Notes: generated by a model from the letters alone, not told the origin. Shown: positions 17,403 through 26,705, counted from the first letter of the stretch. The stretch: DNA of 64,000 bases from Pseudomonas frederiksbergensis (GCF_001952935.1 NZ_CP018319.1:3363501-3427500), one strand, 5' to 3'. A program made the numbers and translations.

Positions 17403-18620
17403 TCAGATCGCTGTGCCGAGTTGGAAGATGGGCAGGTACATCGCAACCACCAGGCCCCCGACGATAACACCCAGCACCACCATGATGAACGGCTCCATCA
17501 GGCTGGTGAGGTTATCGACCATGTTGTCCACTTCGTCCTCATAGAAGCTCGCGACCTTGTCGAGCATGTCATCCAATGCGCCGGACTCTTCGCCGATGGC
17601 GGTCATCTGGATCGCCATACTCGGAAAAATGCCGGAGGCGCGCATGGAAAAATTCAGCTGCATACCGGTCGACACGTCCTGCTTGATCCGCAGCACCGCG
17701 CGCTTGAACACAATGTTGCCGGTAGCGCCGGCCACCGAATCCAGGGCTTCCACCAGTGGCACGCCTGCCGCAAAAGTCGTCGACAGTGTGCGGGCGTAAC
17801 GGGCCACGGCGGACTTGTACATCAGCGTGCCAATCAGCGGCATTTTCAGCAGCCAGGTGTCCATTCGGTCGCGAAAGCCTTGCGACGTTTTAAACGCGTG
17901 GCGCACGCCGAAGATGGCCGCGATCAGCACGCCGAGCATCGCCCACCACCAGTCCTGCATGAATTCCGAGAGGCCGATGACCATCACCGTGAAGGCTGGC
18001 AATTCGGCGCCAAACCCTTTGAATACCGATTCGAACTGCGGCACCACTTTGACCAGCAGGATCCCGGTCACGATGATCGCGACGAACACCACCGCCAGCG
18101 GGTAGGTCATGGCTTTCTTGATCTTGGCCTTGAGGCTTTCGCTTTTTTCCTTATAGGTCGCCACTCTTTCCAGCAGGGTATCGAGGGCACCGGCCTGCTC
18201 GCCGGCATCGACCAGGTTGCAGTAGAGCTCGTCGAAATACTGAGGTTTTTTGCGCAAGGAGGCGGCGAAGCTGTTACCCGCCGCGACTTCCTGTTTCACC
18301 TCGTCGATCAGCGCGCGCATGGCCGGGTTTTCGAAGCCTTCGCCGATGATGTCGAAGGACTGCAGCAGCGGTACGCCGGCCTTCATCATGGTCGCCATCT
18401 GCCGGGTGAACAGGGCGATGTCCTGGGCCTTGATGCGCTTGCCCAGGTTGAAAATCGAGGTGGACTTCTTGCGCACCTTGCCGGGGTTGATGCCCTGCTT
18501 GCGCAACTGCGCCTTGATCAACGCCGGGTTCTGGCCGCTCAACTCGCCCGTCATTCTAGTGCCTTTGCGGTCGGTGCCTTCCCAGGCGTAGACGCTGATT
18601 TTTGCTGCTTTGACCGCCAT
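17403..18620 (-). CDS. pilC: Type IV pilus inner-membrane platform protein PilC
   Basis: 405 residues with the two T2SSF domains. PilC anchors the assembly machinery in the inner membrane and contacts PilB. Typical blocks: DIALFTRQMATMMKAGVPLL near residue 75, the matching block near 275 (YARTLSTTFAAGVPLVEAL) and the GEESGALDDMLDKVASFYE motif. Two membrane regions plus a C-terminal one. It starts 2 bases before pilB on the same strand and is co-transcribed with it. Confidence 0.96.
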   Translation of the reverse strand: MAVKAAKISVYAWEGTDRKGTRMTGELSGQNPALIKAQLRKQGINPGKVRKKSTSIFNLGKRIKAQDIALFTRQMATMMKAGVPLLQSFDIIGEGFENPAMRALIDEVKQEVAAGNSFAASLRKKPQYFDELYCNLVDAGEQAGALDTLLERVATYKEKSESLKAKIKKAMTYPLAVVFVAIIVTGILLVKVVPQFESVFKGFGAELPAFTVMVIGLSEFMQDWWWAMLGVLIAAIFGVRHAFKTSQGFRDRMDTWLLKMPLIGTLMYKSAVARYARTLSTTFAAGVPLVEALDSVAGATGNIVFKRAVLRIKQDVSTGMQLNFSMRASGIFPSMAIQMTAIGEESGALDDMLDKVASFYEDEVDNMVDNLTSLMEPFIMVVLGVIVGGLVVAMYLPIFQLGTAI

Positions 18621-18622
18621 AT

Positions 18623-20323
18623 TCAGTCCTTGGTGACCCGGTTGATTTCTTCAAGGCTGGTGATGCCTTGCATGGCCTTGAGCAGGCCCGACGTGCGCAG
18701 GTCGTTGAAGCCGTCTTTACGCATCTGGATGTCGATTTCCAGTGAATTGCCTTCGGCCATGATCAGCCGTTGCAGCTCCGGTGTGTTTTTCACCACTTCA
18801 TAAATCCCCACTCGCCCTTTGTAACCGCCGTTGCACAGATCGCAACCGACCGGTTCATAGATCGTGAATGAGCCGATGCGTTCCTCGGGGAAGCCTTCCT
18901 TGAGCAGCGCTTCCCGGGGAATCTCGATGGGTTTCTTGCAATGGCTGCACAGCTTGCGCGCCAGGCGCTGGGCAATGATCAGGCTGATCGAGGTGGCAAT
19001 GTTGAAACCCGGGATGCCCATGTTGTGCAGGCGCGTCAGGGTTTCGGCGGCGCTGTTGGTGTGCAGGGTCGACAGCACGAGGTGACCGGTCTGGGCGGCT
19101 TTGATGGCAATTTCGGCGGTTTCGAGGTCGCGGATTTCGCCGACCATGATCACGTCCGGGTCCTGTCGCAGAAATGAGCGCAGCGCCTGGGCGAAGTCCA
19201 TTCCCTGCTTGGGATTGACGTTGACCTGGTTGATGCCTTCCATGTTGATCTCTACCGGGTCTTCGGCGGTGGAGATGTTGATGTCCACGGTGTTGAGAAT
19301 GTTCAGCCCGGTGTAGAGCGATACGGTCTTGCCCGACCCGGTGGGGCCTGTCACCAGAATCATGCCCTGGGGTTGCTTCAGCGCGGCCATGTACAGGTCT
19401 TTCTGGTCCTGCTCGTAACCGAGGGCATCGATGCCCATTTGTGCGCTGGACGGGTCGAGGATCCGGATCACCACTTTCTCGCCCCACAGGGTCGGCAGGG
19501 TGTTGACCCGAAAATCGATGGACTTGGTCTTGGACAGGCGCATCTTGATCCGCCCGTCCTGGGGCCGGCGTCGCTCCGAGATGTCGAGGCTGGCCATGAC
19601 TTTCAGCCGCGCGGCGATGCGACTGGCCAGGTGGATCGGTGGCTTGGCCACTTCACGCAACATTCCGTCGGTGCGCATCCGCACTCGGTAGGTTTTTTCG
19701 TAGGGTTCGAAATGCAGGTCGGAAGAGCCGCTTTTGATCGCGTCCAGCAACATCTTGTGGACGAAGCGCACCACGGGCGCGTCATCGGCATCCTGGCCGG
19801 CAATGGCGTCTTGTCTGTTGTCATCGATCGACTCGATGTCCACACCATCGAGGTCAACGTCAGCCATGTCTTCCAGGCCGGAGCCTTGGTTATCGAAGAA
19901 TTTTTCGATGGCGTCGCTGAGCTTGTCGTCCTCCACCAGGATGGCTTCGGTATTCAGCCCGGTGCTGAACTGGATGTCATTGATGGCTTGCTGATTGGTC
20001 GGGTCGGAAACCCCCACGAACAACTTGTTGCCGCGCCGCCAGAGGGGCAGGGCGTGGTGCTGGCGAATCAGTTTCTCGCTGATCAGTCCCTTGGGCTGGC
20101 TCTCCTTGTCCAGGCAGTTGAGGTCGAGCAAGGCCATGCCGAAGTGCTCCGACGCGATCTCGGCGACCTGGCGACTCTTCACCAGTTTGTTCTGCACCAG
20201 ATAGCTGATGAGGGAGATTCGGCTGCGCTGGGCTTGCTGATACGCCTGTTGCGCGCTTTGGTCAGTGAGCAGCTCGGCCAGGACCAATTGCTTGGCCAGA
20301 CCGCTAAGGGCAATGTCATTCAT
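18623..20323 (-). CDS. pilB: Type IV pilus assembly ATPase PilB
   Basis: 566-residue cytoplasmic secretion ATPase that drives pilus extension. N-terminal MshEN-type domain (about 1-150), then the ATPase: Walker A GPTGSGKT, Asp box HFEPYEKTYRVRMR, Walker B IMVGEIRD, and His box LVLSTLHTNSAAET. A zinc-binding tetracysteine (CSHC and CDLC) lies near the C-terminus. First gene of the pilB-pilC-pilD-coaE-yacG unit, divergent from pilA. Confidence 0.97.
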   Translation of the reverse strand: MNDIALSGLAKQLVLAELLTDQSAQQAYQQAQRSRISLISYLVQNKLVKSRQVAEIASEHFGMALLDLNCLDKESQPKGLISEKLIRQHHALPLWRRGNKLFVGVSDPTNQQAINDIQFSTGLNTEAILVEDDKLSDAIEKFFDNQGSGLEDMADVDLDGVDIESIDDNRQDAIAGQDADDAPVVRFVHKMLLDAIKSGSSDLHFEPYEKTYRVRMRTDGMLREVAKPPIHLASRIAARLKVMASLDISERRRPQDGRIKMRLSKTKSIDFRVNTLPTLWGEKVVIRILDPSSAQMGIDALGYEQDQKDLYMAALKQPQGMILVTGPTGSGKTVSLYTGLNILNTVDINISTAEDPVEINMEGINQVNVNPKQGMDFAQALRSFLRQDPDVIMVGEIRDLETAEIAIKAAQTGHLVLSTLHTNSAAETLTRLHNMGIPGFNIATSISLIIAQRLARKLCSHCKKPIEIPREALLKEGFPEERIGSFTIYEPVGCDLCNGGYKGRVGIYEVVKNTPELQRLIMAEGNSLEIDIQMRKDGFNDLRTSGLLKAMQGITSLEEINRVTKD

Positions 20324-20483
20324 TGGGATACCGGACGCAGACAGTTCATGACTTATAGCCTAGTCAAGCGGAGGAACCAAACCAGCGGTGTTGAGGTGAC
20401 AAAAAGTGTCAGATAGTGCGGATTCTGGGGGTAGGAAACGGCGTTGCACTCGCCTCACGTCCCGGCCAACAGGCGCGCGGCGC

Positions 20484-20500
20484 TTGGCATGGGCTGTGCT
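20484..20500 (+). promoter_or_regulatory. Sigma-54 promoter of pilA
   Basis: TTGGCATGGGCTGTGCT, with the -24 GG (20486-20487) and the -12 GC (20498-20499) exactly 10 bases apart as required. P. aeruginosa pilA is known to use RpoN with PilR. Predicted start near 20511, about 38 bases before the ATG. The activator PilR is not in the window. Confidence 0.8.
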
Positions 20501-20548
20501 GCGGCTAGTTCAGGTCATGAGATTTCGACTCATGCATGGAGCTTGTCT

Positions 20549-20977
20549 ATGAATACTCAGAAAGGTTTTACGCTTATCGAGCTGCTGATCGTGGTGGCGA
20601 TCATCGGGATTCTTGCGACGTTTGCGTTGCCGCAATATTCCAAGTATCAGGCCCGGGCCAAGGTCACGGCGGGGCTGGCTGAGATCAGCGCGTTGAAAGT
20701 GCCGTTCGAGGATCTTATGAATCAAGGGACCGATGTGACACTGGATAATATCGGTGGCGCCGCAACGACCTCCAACTGCACGACGTCAGCGACTGGCAAA
20801 GCGGCTGATGGGACAGGCTCTATCGCTTGCAAAATTCTTAATGCTCCGGGTCCGGTGTTGAATAAGTCCATTACTCTGACGCGCGCGTTGACTGGCTGGA
20901 CATGCACCACCGAAGTCGATGCTGAATATGCGCCTAAAGCCTGCGCCGCTGCCGCTTCCACTGCCACATCAGGCTGA
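20549..20977 (+). CDS. pilA: Type IV major pilin PilA
   Basis: 142 residues from the ATG at 20549 (MNTQKG, GGAG 7-10 bases upstream). PilD cuts after Gly6, leaving [17 protein letters not shown], with the conserved Glu5 of the mature protein, as the N-terminal helix. Four Cys outside the helix (SNCTTS, IACKIL, WTCTTE, KACAAA) allow a disulfide near the C-terminus, as in other group IVa pilins. The end is rich in Ala, Thr and Ser. Single gene behind a sigma-54 promoter; assembly genes lie divergently. A long intergenic stretch follows. Confidence 0.95.
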   Translation: MNTQKGFTLIELLIVVAIIGILATFALPQYSKYQARAKVTAGLAEISALKVPFEDLMNQGTDVTLDNIGGAATTSNCTTSATGKAADGTGSIACKILNAPGPVLNKSITLTRALTGWTCTTEVDAEYAPKACAAAASTATSG

Positions 20978-20989
20978 TTTAAAACCGTT

Positions 20990-21310
20990 TTGCCTAGTGC
21001 CCCATCTTGCGGGTCGGGGGCATATCCGTTTTTGCGGTCACGGCGGCTGGCGGTTCCGCCCTTACGGCGGGTCACTTGGAAAAGCCCCAAGTAACCAAGG
21101 GCTCTTGCCCCTTTCGGTCGGTGCCTCGCCCAGGCTCGGCATGCCCTCGCTCCGGTCCTGCTCCGTGGGCCCGCCGCCATCGGCCATCCATGGCCGGGGG
21201 CGGCTAACCCGGCATCCATGCCGGGTTGCCCACTGCGCAGAACCTCCACTCGGCCTCCCGATGGGGCGTGCACCTCAAGATCAAAAGCTGGAGGCGAGCT
21301 AACGCTCGAC
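20990..21310. repeat. Dispersed intergenic repeat region
   Basis: GC-rich block with CCGCCATGGCCATCCATGG-like inverted segments and GGCATCCATGCC. Part of it (21210-21273) recurs inverted at 12803-12863. In pseudomonads this type of element is often wrongly called as a gene. Frames across it lack ribosome binding sites. Confidence 0.7.
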
Positions 21311-21338
21311 CTGACTCTTCAAGCGTACGCATTCCCCT

Positions 21339-21360
21339 GTAGGAGCGAGCCTGCTCGCGA
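21339..21360. repeat. Single REP unit
   Basis: GTAGGAGCGAGCCTGCTCGC, one arm only. The partner arm is missing, unlike the other REP sites in the window. Confidence 0.85.
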
Positions 21361-21427
21361 AAGACGTGAACGATAACGCGTGCTGTCTGAATGAACGCGG
21401 TGACCCAAACCTTAAATGAACAGCATT

Positions 21428-21449
21428 ACGCCTTGCGGGGCGTTTTTTG
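21428..21449 (+). terminator. Possible terminator
   Basis: ACGCC-TTGCGG-GGCGT followed by six T's in the stretch between pilA and the BON gene. There is no clear gene just upstream, so the transcript it would end is unknown. Confidence 0.5.
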
Positions 21450-21550
21450 TTCGCACTCCGGGAAAAATCGAGTAATTGAGAAAACTTCCAATAATTCATG
21501 GCCTTAGGCCTGCGGTAAAACCCGCAACTTGCATGTCGATAATTCCCAAG

Positions 21551-21567
21551 TCATGCATTCTGCATGA
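21551..21567. promoter_or_regulatory. Palindrome TCATGCA-N3-TGCATGA, possible enhancer site
   Basis: A perfect 7-bp inverted repeat centred about 97 bases before the predicted sigma-54 start of the BON gene. Sigma-54 activators bind dyad sites at about this distance. No known activator is matched, so the role is inferred. Confidence 0.45.
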
Positions 21568-21629
21568 TTTCGAAAATCAGGTGTTTTTTTAAGTCGTTGA
21601 TTTATATGTATTTATTGGTTGATTCAAAG

Positions 21630-21645
21630 TTGGCACAGCGTTCGC
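21630..21645 (+). promoter_or_regulatory. Sigma-54 promoter of the BON gene
   Basis: TTGGCACAGCGTTCGC. The GG (21632-21633) and GC (21644-21645) are 10 bases apart, and TGGCAC is perfect; the second element has TCGC for TTGC. Predicted start near 21656, 55 bases before the gene. Confidence 0.7.
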
Positions 21646-21710
21646 ACTATCTCCTGTAACCCTGCTGACAAGACACGCAGCAGACTTTATGAAAAACAGG
21701 AGTTACTCGT

Positions 21711-22064
21711 ATGAAGAAGTTCGCTATCGCTGCCGCTACTGCTACCGCGCTGACCCTGACCATGGCCAACGTCGCATTTGCACAGACCCAGGCTACCCAG
21801 GCTCCAATGGTTCTGGCCGCTGGTGAAGTGACCGAAGTCAAGGAAGCTACTTCCGATACTTGGATCACCACCAAGGTCAAAGCAGACCTGGTGACTGAAA
21901 AAGGCATTCCTGGCACCGACATCAAAGTCGAAACCAACAAAGGCGTAGTGTCCCTGTCGTCCACTGTTGCGGTAACTGACGCTCAGAAAGCCACCGCTGT
22001 GGCGATCGCCAAGAAAATCAAAGGCGTTCAGGCAGTCTCTGCTGATGGCCTGAAATCCGAGTAA
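21711..22064 (+). CDS. BON-domain periplasmic protein (OsmY-like)
   Basis: 117 residues. Signal peptide (residues 1-25, ending VAFA-Q), then one BON domain from about residue 43: SDTWITTKVKADLVTEKGIPGTDIKVET, NKGVVSLSSTVAVTDAQKATAVAIAKKIKGV. BON proteins bind membrane phospholipids and help in osmotic or envelope stress (OsmY, DolP). Ribosome binding site CAGGAG 8 bases before the ATG. A sigma-54 promoter lies upstream and a terminator downstream, so it is a single-gene unit. Confidence 0.9.
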   Translation: MKKFAIAAATATALTLTMANVAFAQTQATQAPMVLAAGEVTEVKEATSDTWITTKVKADLVTEKGIPGTDIKVETNKGVVSLSSTVAVTDAQKATAVAIAKKIKGVQAVSADGLKSE

Positions 22065-22169
22065 GGCAAGGCTTCTCGCCTGGACTGGGAGAAGGCGCGA
22101 CAGACGGGCCGAGCAATACGTCTGCCGCCTCAGGAGAGTTCATGCGAAGGCCATAAGGATGTGGCCATT

Positions 22170-22208
22170 ACAGGCCCCGGACATTCGTGTCAGGGGCCTG
22201 TTCTATTT
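22170..22208 (+). terminator. Terminator of the BON gene
   Basis: ACAGGCCCC, a 14-base loop and GGGGCCTGT, followed by TCTATTT, 105 bases after the BON stop. Confidence 0.75.
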
Positions 22209-22228
22209 GGGGCAGCGCAAAACCAAAT

Positions 22229-22315
22229 GTGGGAGCGAGCTTGCTCGCGATTGCTGACTCACATTCGACGCCTATGTTGAATGAAAGACCGCTATCGCGA
22301 GCAGGCTCGCACACA
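22229..22315. repeat. REP pair (inverted)
   Basis: GTGGGAGCGAGCTTGCTCGCG at the left, and the reverse complement TCGCGAGCAGGCTCGC at the right with some decay (ACACAT at its end). Confidence 0.9.
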
Positions 22316-22347
22316 TTAAATTGTGCCCACATGATGTTGTGGTGGAT

Positions 22348-22647
22348 TCAGTTGCCGCGCTTGCTGGTGATCTGCTTCAAACGATTACCTTCAAAACGCA
22401 GGTACTGATACATCCCGCCGTTGGGCCCGTAGGTCCATTCTTCGACTTGAAACTCTTCCCGGCGGTTAGCGCTGCGCTTGTAGCCCAACAGATCACGGCT
22501 GACCGGTTCTCCGCATTTCTGCAGCACTTCGCTGGACCTGTCACCGACACTGACCAATTGACTGCCGCAACGCAGGGTGTCGGCTGCCGAAGCCTGCGCT
22601 GCGGCTATCGCCAGAGCCAGGCTCATCAGCCATTTCGCGCCTGTCAT
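22348..22647 (-). CDS. DUF2845 periplasmic protein
   Basis: 99 residues. Signal peptide (1-21, AAQASA-AD), then RCGSQLVSVGDRSSEVLQKCGEP, the conserved core of DUF2845, with two Cys that could form a disulfide, and a C-terminal WTYGPNGGMYQYLRFEG beta segment. Its start overlaps the stop of the DUF748 gene, so they share a transcript. Function unknown. Confidence 0.85.
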   Translation of the reverse strand: MTGAKWLMSLALAIAAAQASAADTLRCGSQLVSVGDRSSEVLQKCGEPVSRDLLGYKRSANRREEFQVEEWTYGPNGGMYQYLRFEGNRLKQITSKRGN

Positions 22648-25595
22648 TCGGCGTCCAGATGCAGCGGCGTAACCACCCGACCGTCACTTTCCGCTTCACC
22701 GAGGCTGGCGTCGATGAAGTACACGCGGTCATCGGCCAGCTGACCCTTGTCGACCAGATAATCCTTGATGCTGCTGGCGCGTTCCTGACCCAACTCACGC
22801 AACAGCACGTCGCTGGAACTCCAGAACTTGATCACGCCTTCGCGCATTTTTACCGTGCGTTCTTCCTTGCCCAGATCCTTCCATTCAGCGGGCGGCTGCG
22901 TTTTCAGGCGCGTGCGGTAGATCCCTTCCAGCAGTGGACCTTTTTCGTTATCCGGTACTTGCAGCAATGAAGCCTTCGCCGGCACCTTGTCACCGCGACG
23001 CTGGAGCATTTTGTAGTAGTTGTACTGGTATTCGCGTTCCAGACGTTGCTCGGCGATCAGCGGGCCATCGCTGCTGGCGGCCGCCGTGCCTTCGATTTCC
23101 AGGCGCAGGGCCGGGCGCTCCTTGAGGGCCTGGGACAGTTTGACCAGCGAATCTTCGGCGTCCTTGCTCAGGTCGCTTGAACCCGGCGCAAACGACACGG
23201 TGCCCAAATCTTCCGAACCGCCACCACTGACCAGCCCGCCAATCATTTTGAAGGGCGCTGCTGCGGCCTTCACGATCAGGTTGCGCAGGGTCTGCCAAAT
23301 GATAGGCATGACACTGAATTGCGGGTTGTTCAGGTCGCCGCTCACTGGCAGCTCGATGGATATCTTGCCGTCGACATCCTTGAGCAAGGCAATCGCCAGC
23401 TTCAGCGGCAGGCTCACGGCGTCCGGGCTGTCGACCTTTTCACCCAGTTGCAGCTGCTCGACCACCACTTTGTTTTCAGCCAGAAGTCGGCCGTTGGTGA
23501 TCTTGTAGTGCAGGTCCAGATTGAGCCGGCCCTTGCGGATGCGGTAACCGGCGAACTTGCCGGAGTAGGGCGTGAGCGTGGTCAGTTCGACACGTTTGAA
23601 ACTGGTGGCGATGTCGAGGCTGGCCATCGGGTCGAACGGGTTGACCGCGCCCTTGATGGTGACCGGCGCATAACGGTCGACCTTGCCTTTGATATCGACG
23701 CTGGCCGGTTTCGCCTGACGGCTGTCGATGGTGCCGATTTGCCCATTGAGCTGTTGAACGGCCGTGGCGAAATTCGGGGTCAGGCTGAAGTCGGCGAAGT
23801 TGGCCGAGCCGTCATTGATGGCAATACCGCCAATGTGAATGCCCAGCGGTTTTTCCTTACCAGCAGGTTTGCCAGCAGCCGTTTTGGCGCCGGAGTCCGG
23901 CGGTTGCGGAATCAGCAGATCGTCGACGTTTGTGGTGCGGTCATCGTTGATCATGAAGCGCACATAAGGCTGGAACAGGTTGACCTTGTCGATCGACAGG
24001 CTGTCGCCGTGCTGATAGTTCAGGCCTTCAAGCACCAATTGCTGCCACTTGAGGAAGTCGCGGGTTTTGAGGGTGTCGAGGGTATGCAGTTGATCGACCT
24101 GGGCACGGCCGGTGACGTTGAATGCCAGCGGCTCAGTGCTTTTGAGATCGACCGCCAGATCACTGCCGAGCATGCCGCTGCGCAGTTCCAGGCGAATGAA
24201 CGGGTTGATATAGGACTGGGCGACGCGTAGGTCGATGTCCTTGGTTTGTACGTTTAACCTGGCGCTGACCGGGGCCAGATTGACGATACCGTCTGCCGTG
24301 ATCTTGCCTTGCTTGCCCACGCCCGTATCGAGCTTGAGGTTAAAAGGCGAGCCATTGAGGCTGTCGAAATTCTGCAGGTCCAGGTTCAGCGGGCCGACGT
24401 CCAGCGCCACGGCGGGTTGCGCCTTGCGGTCAGCCAGATGCACCTGGTAATTGCGCAGTTGCACGTCTTTGAGCAGCACCTGCCATGGCTTGCTCGGGGG
24501 CGCCGGTTCGGGGTTCGGTGAATCGGCGGCGGCCGGGGCGCTGGCCGGTTCGGCCTTGGCTTTAACGGCGGCTTTGGACGGTTGGCTGGCGAACAGTTTC
24601 TGCCAATCGAGTTGCCCGTCGGCTTCGAGTGCGGCCCAGGTTTCCAGTTTCTGGCTGCGGATCTTGCCGACGACCACTTGTTGCTTGGCCAGGTCCACGG
24701 TGGTTTCACTGATGTCCAGACGCTCAAGCTTCGCCAGTGGCCGGCCGTCTGGTGCTTTGATCGCGAACGGCGCGATGCTCACGGCAACGTTGCTCAACAG
24801 CAGTTCGGTTTCCTTGGACAGGTTGAGTTTGTAGTCGGTGCTCATGCTGAGGACGCCGTCTTCAAGCACCAATGGCACCGCGTCACGCACATAGGGCCAA
24901 AAGGATTTCATCTTGCCATCAGTGATTTTCAGCTTACCTTCGGAGGCGATCGGGATCAGGCTGAAATTGCCGGTCCAGTCGATCTGTCCACCGCCCGGGC
25001 CAACGGCCATCAAGGTCATGTCGGCACTGTCTTCCGGCAGGGTGCTGAGGTTCTTCAACTCGAAATCGAGTTTGTCGTAGAGGAATTCGATCGGTTCGCT
25101 GGGCCGTGCGTCCTGGAAGTGCACATAGCCGCCGGCCAGTTTGATCCGCTCGATGCGCAACGGGAACGGCTGGGCGTCCGGGTCGGCCGGGGTTGGCTCG
25201 CTGACAGGGATTTTGAACAGGCCGAGCAAATTGAGTTTGCCGTCCTTGCCGAAGAGGATTTCGGTCTTGGGTTTATCGATTTCGATATCGGACAGGTGCA
25301 GCGCTTTGGTCCAGAGGCTGTCGATCTGCAAATTGGCGTACAGGCGCTCGAAGCCGACCTGCTCCTTGCCCGGCTCGCCGATGATCAGGCCCCACAGGGT
25401 GACTTCCAGGCTGAACGGGTTGAGTTCGATCCGCTGGATCGTCGCGGGCGTCGTTGCGTAACTGGCCAATTGTTGATTGGCCACCCGCAACGCGATACCC
25501 GGCAAAATCAGAAACCCCAGCAGGCTGTAGAGGGCTAGAGCGGTCAACAGAGCGCCGATAGCGCGAATCAATCCTTTGGGCATGTGTGGCTTCAT
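22644..25595 (-). CDS. Large DUF748 (AsmA-like) envelope protein
   Basis: 983 residues. An N-terminal membrane anchor (residues 9-29, with ALLTALALYSLLGFLILPG) is followed by long beta-rich AsmA/DUF748-type segments (IDKPKTEILFGKDGKLNLLGL). A C-terminal SFAPGSSDLSKDAEDSLVKLS region resembles an OmpA-like stress motif. AsmA-like proteins bridge the periplasm and are linked to phospholipid transport or outer-membrane homeostasis. The start is uncertain: ATG 25583 or GTG 25628 are alternatives, none with a clear site. It is first in a two-gene unit with DUF2845. Confidence 0.8.
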   Translation of the reverse strand: MKPHMPKGLIRAIGALLTALALYSLLGFLILPGIALRVANQQLASYATTPATIQRIELNPFSLEVTLWGLIIGEPGKEQVGFERLYANLQIDSLWTKALHLSDIEIDKPKTEILFGKDGKLNLLGLFKIPVSEPTPADPDAQPFPLRIERIKLAGGYVHFQDARPSEPIEFLYDKLDFELKNLSTLPEDSADMTLMAVGPGGGQIDWTGNFSLIPIASEGKLKITDGKMKSFWPYVRDAVPLVLEDGVLSMSTDYKLNLSKETELLLSNVAVSIAPFAIKAPDGRPLAKLERLDISETTVDLAKQQVVVGKIRSQKLETWAALEADGQLDWQKLFASQPSKAAVKAKAEPASAPAAADSPNPEPAPPSKPWQVLLKDVQLRNYQVHLADRKAQPAVALDVGPLNLDLQNFDSLNGSPFNLKLDTGVGKQGKITADGIVNLAPVSARLNVQTKDIDLRVAQSYINPFIRLELRSGMLGSDLAVDLKSTEPLAFNVTGRAQVDQLHTLDTLKTRDFLKWQQLVLEGLNYQHGDSLSIDKVNLFQPYVRFMINDDRTTNVDDLLIPQPPDSGAKTAAGKPAGKEKPLGIHIGGIAINDGSANFADFSLTPNFATAVQQLNGQIGTIDSRQAKPASVDIKGKVDRYAPVTIKGAVNPFDPMASLDIATSFKRVELTTLTPYSGKFAGYRIRKGRLNLDLHYKITNGRLLAENKVVVEQLQLGEKVDSPDAVSLPLKLAIALLKDVDGKISIELPVSGDLNNPQFSVMPIIWQTLRNLIVKAAAAPFKMIGGLVSGGGSEDLGTVSFAPGSSDLSKDAEDSLVKLSQALKERPALRLEIEGTAAASSDGPLIAEQRLEREYQYNYYKMLQRRGDKVPAKASLLQVPDNEKGPLLEGIYRTRLKTQPPAEWKDLGKEERTVKMREGVIKFWSSSDVLLRELGQERASSIKDYLVDKGQLADDRVYFIDASLGEAESDGRVVTPLHLDAE

Positions 25596-25688
25596 CTGTC
25601 TGAATCGGAGTGCGTTGGAGTATGGCACGCGTTTCTGGTTCCGAAGTGATCCTGCTTTATAGGATTTGTCTGATTTTCTGGACGAATC

Positions 25689-26705
25689 TCAGAGCTGGAG
25701 GATCAGGGTTTTCAGCGGCGGCTGCTCATCCATTGACGGAAAATCGCCGCCCGGCTTCATCACGGTCCACTCGCGCACCGGCCGGCCGGCTTTCTCGGCA
25801 CAACGCAAAACCTGCTCGCGCCAGTCGTCCATGCTGACTTTTGCCAGGTTGTTGCAGCAGATCAGCACGCCATTGTCGGCGGTGGTCAGCAGTGCGGGTT
25901 TCAGCAGGCTCTGATAGTCGCGCAGCAGGTCGACGGTGCCGAAAGCGCTCTTGGCCCAGGCTGGCGGGTCCAGCAGCACGAGGTCGTACTGACGCTGTTC
26001 CAGACGCTGATAGCTCGGCAGTTTTTGCCCGCGGCGCTGGCTGATCGGCAGGCCGGCCAACTGGCGGATGGCCGGGAAGTAGTCGGACTGGATGAAGTCC
26101 ATGGTCGGCAACTGCGGATTGAGCAGCCCGTTCTCGCGGCCGACGGCCAGGTTGCCCTCAGCGAAATCGAGGTTGCAGACTTCGCTCGCGCCACCGGCCG
26201 CCGCACTCAGGCCGACACCGCAGGTGTAGGCGAACAGGTTCAGCACACTTTTGTTTTTGCTGTGCTGCTTGACCCAGCCGCGCGTGTTGCGCAGGTCGAG
26301 GAACAGCAGCGGGTCCTGGCCGGCGTGGCGGCCGCGAACCCGGTAATTCAAGCCCCACTCGTGACCGACCAAGTCTTGCAGTGCAGCCTCGTCGGCGCGG
26401 TAGACGGTGTCTTCACGGTCGATGCGCGAGTTGCCCCGGGAGCGATCGTTGTAGACCAGCAGCGTTTCGAGGCCCAGGTGCTGATTGATGGCGTCGTGCA
26501 GTTGCAGCAGCGCATCCCGTTCCAGCGACTGGTGAAAACTTTGCACCAGCAATTGCGGGCCGTAGCGGTCGATCGTCAGGCCGCCGGCGCCTTCCTGGCT
26601 GCCGTGGAACAGGCGATAGCAATCGGTGCCTTGCTGATGCAGTTCGGTCAGCAGGTCCTGACGACGATCGAGGGCGGCGCGCAGCGCCTGATTCAAGGAA
26701 GACAT
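25689..26705 (-). CDS. Class I SAM-dependent rRNA methyltransferase (RlmI/RlmK-like)
   Basis: 338 residues from the ATG at 26705. N-terminal PUA-like region, then the Rossmann fold with SAM motif LNLFAYTCGVGLSAAAGG and the catalytic motif LVLLDPPAWAKSAFG (D-P-P-A), typical for N-6 or C-5 methylation of 23S rRNA by the RlmI/RlmK family. The length fits that branch, but the exact position methylated cannot be read from sequence alone. Long upstream frames with other starts include the REP repeat and are not real. Confidence 0.85.
   Translation of the reverse strand: MSSLNQALRAALDRRQDLLTELHQQGTDCYRLFHGSQEGAGGLTIDRYGPQLLVQSFHQSLERDALLQLHDAINQHLGLETLLVYNDRSRGNSRIDREDTVYRADEAALQDLVGHEWGLNYRVRGRHAGQDPLLFLDLRNTRGWVKQHSKNKSVLNLFAYTCGVGLSAAAGGASEVCNLDFAEGNLAVGRENGLLNPQLPTMDFIQSDYFPAIRQLAGLPISQRRGQKLPSYQRLEQRQYDLVLLDPPAWAKSAFGTVDLLRDYQSLLKPALLTTADNGVLICCNNLAKVSMDDWREQVLRCAEKAGRPVREWTVMKPGGDFPSMDEQPPLKTLILQL

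Noticed and set aside
20722..21273. Minus-strand open frame over the repeat after pilA
   Set aside because: Covers repeat DNA that is found elsewhere and lacks a start signal.
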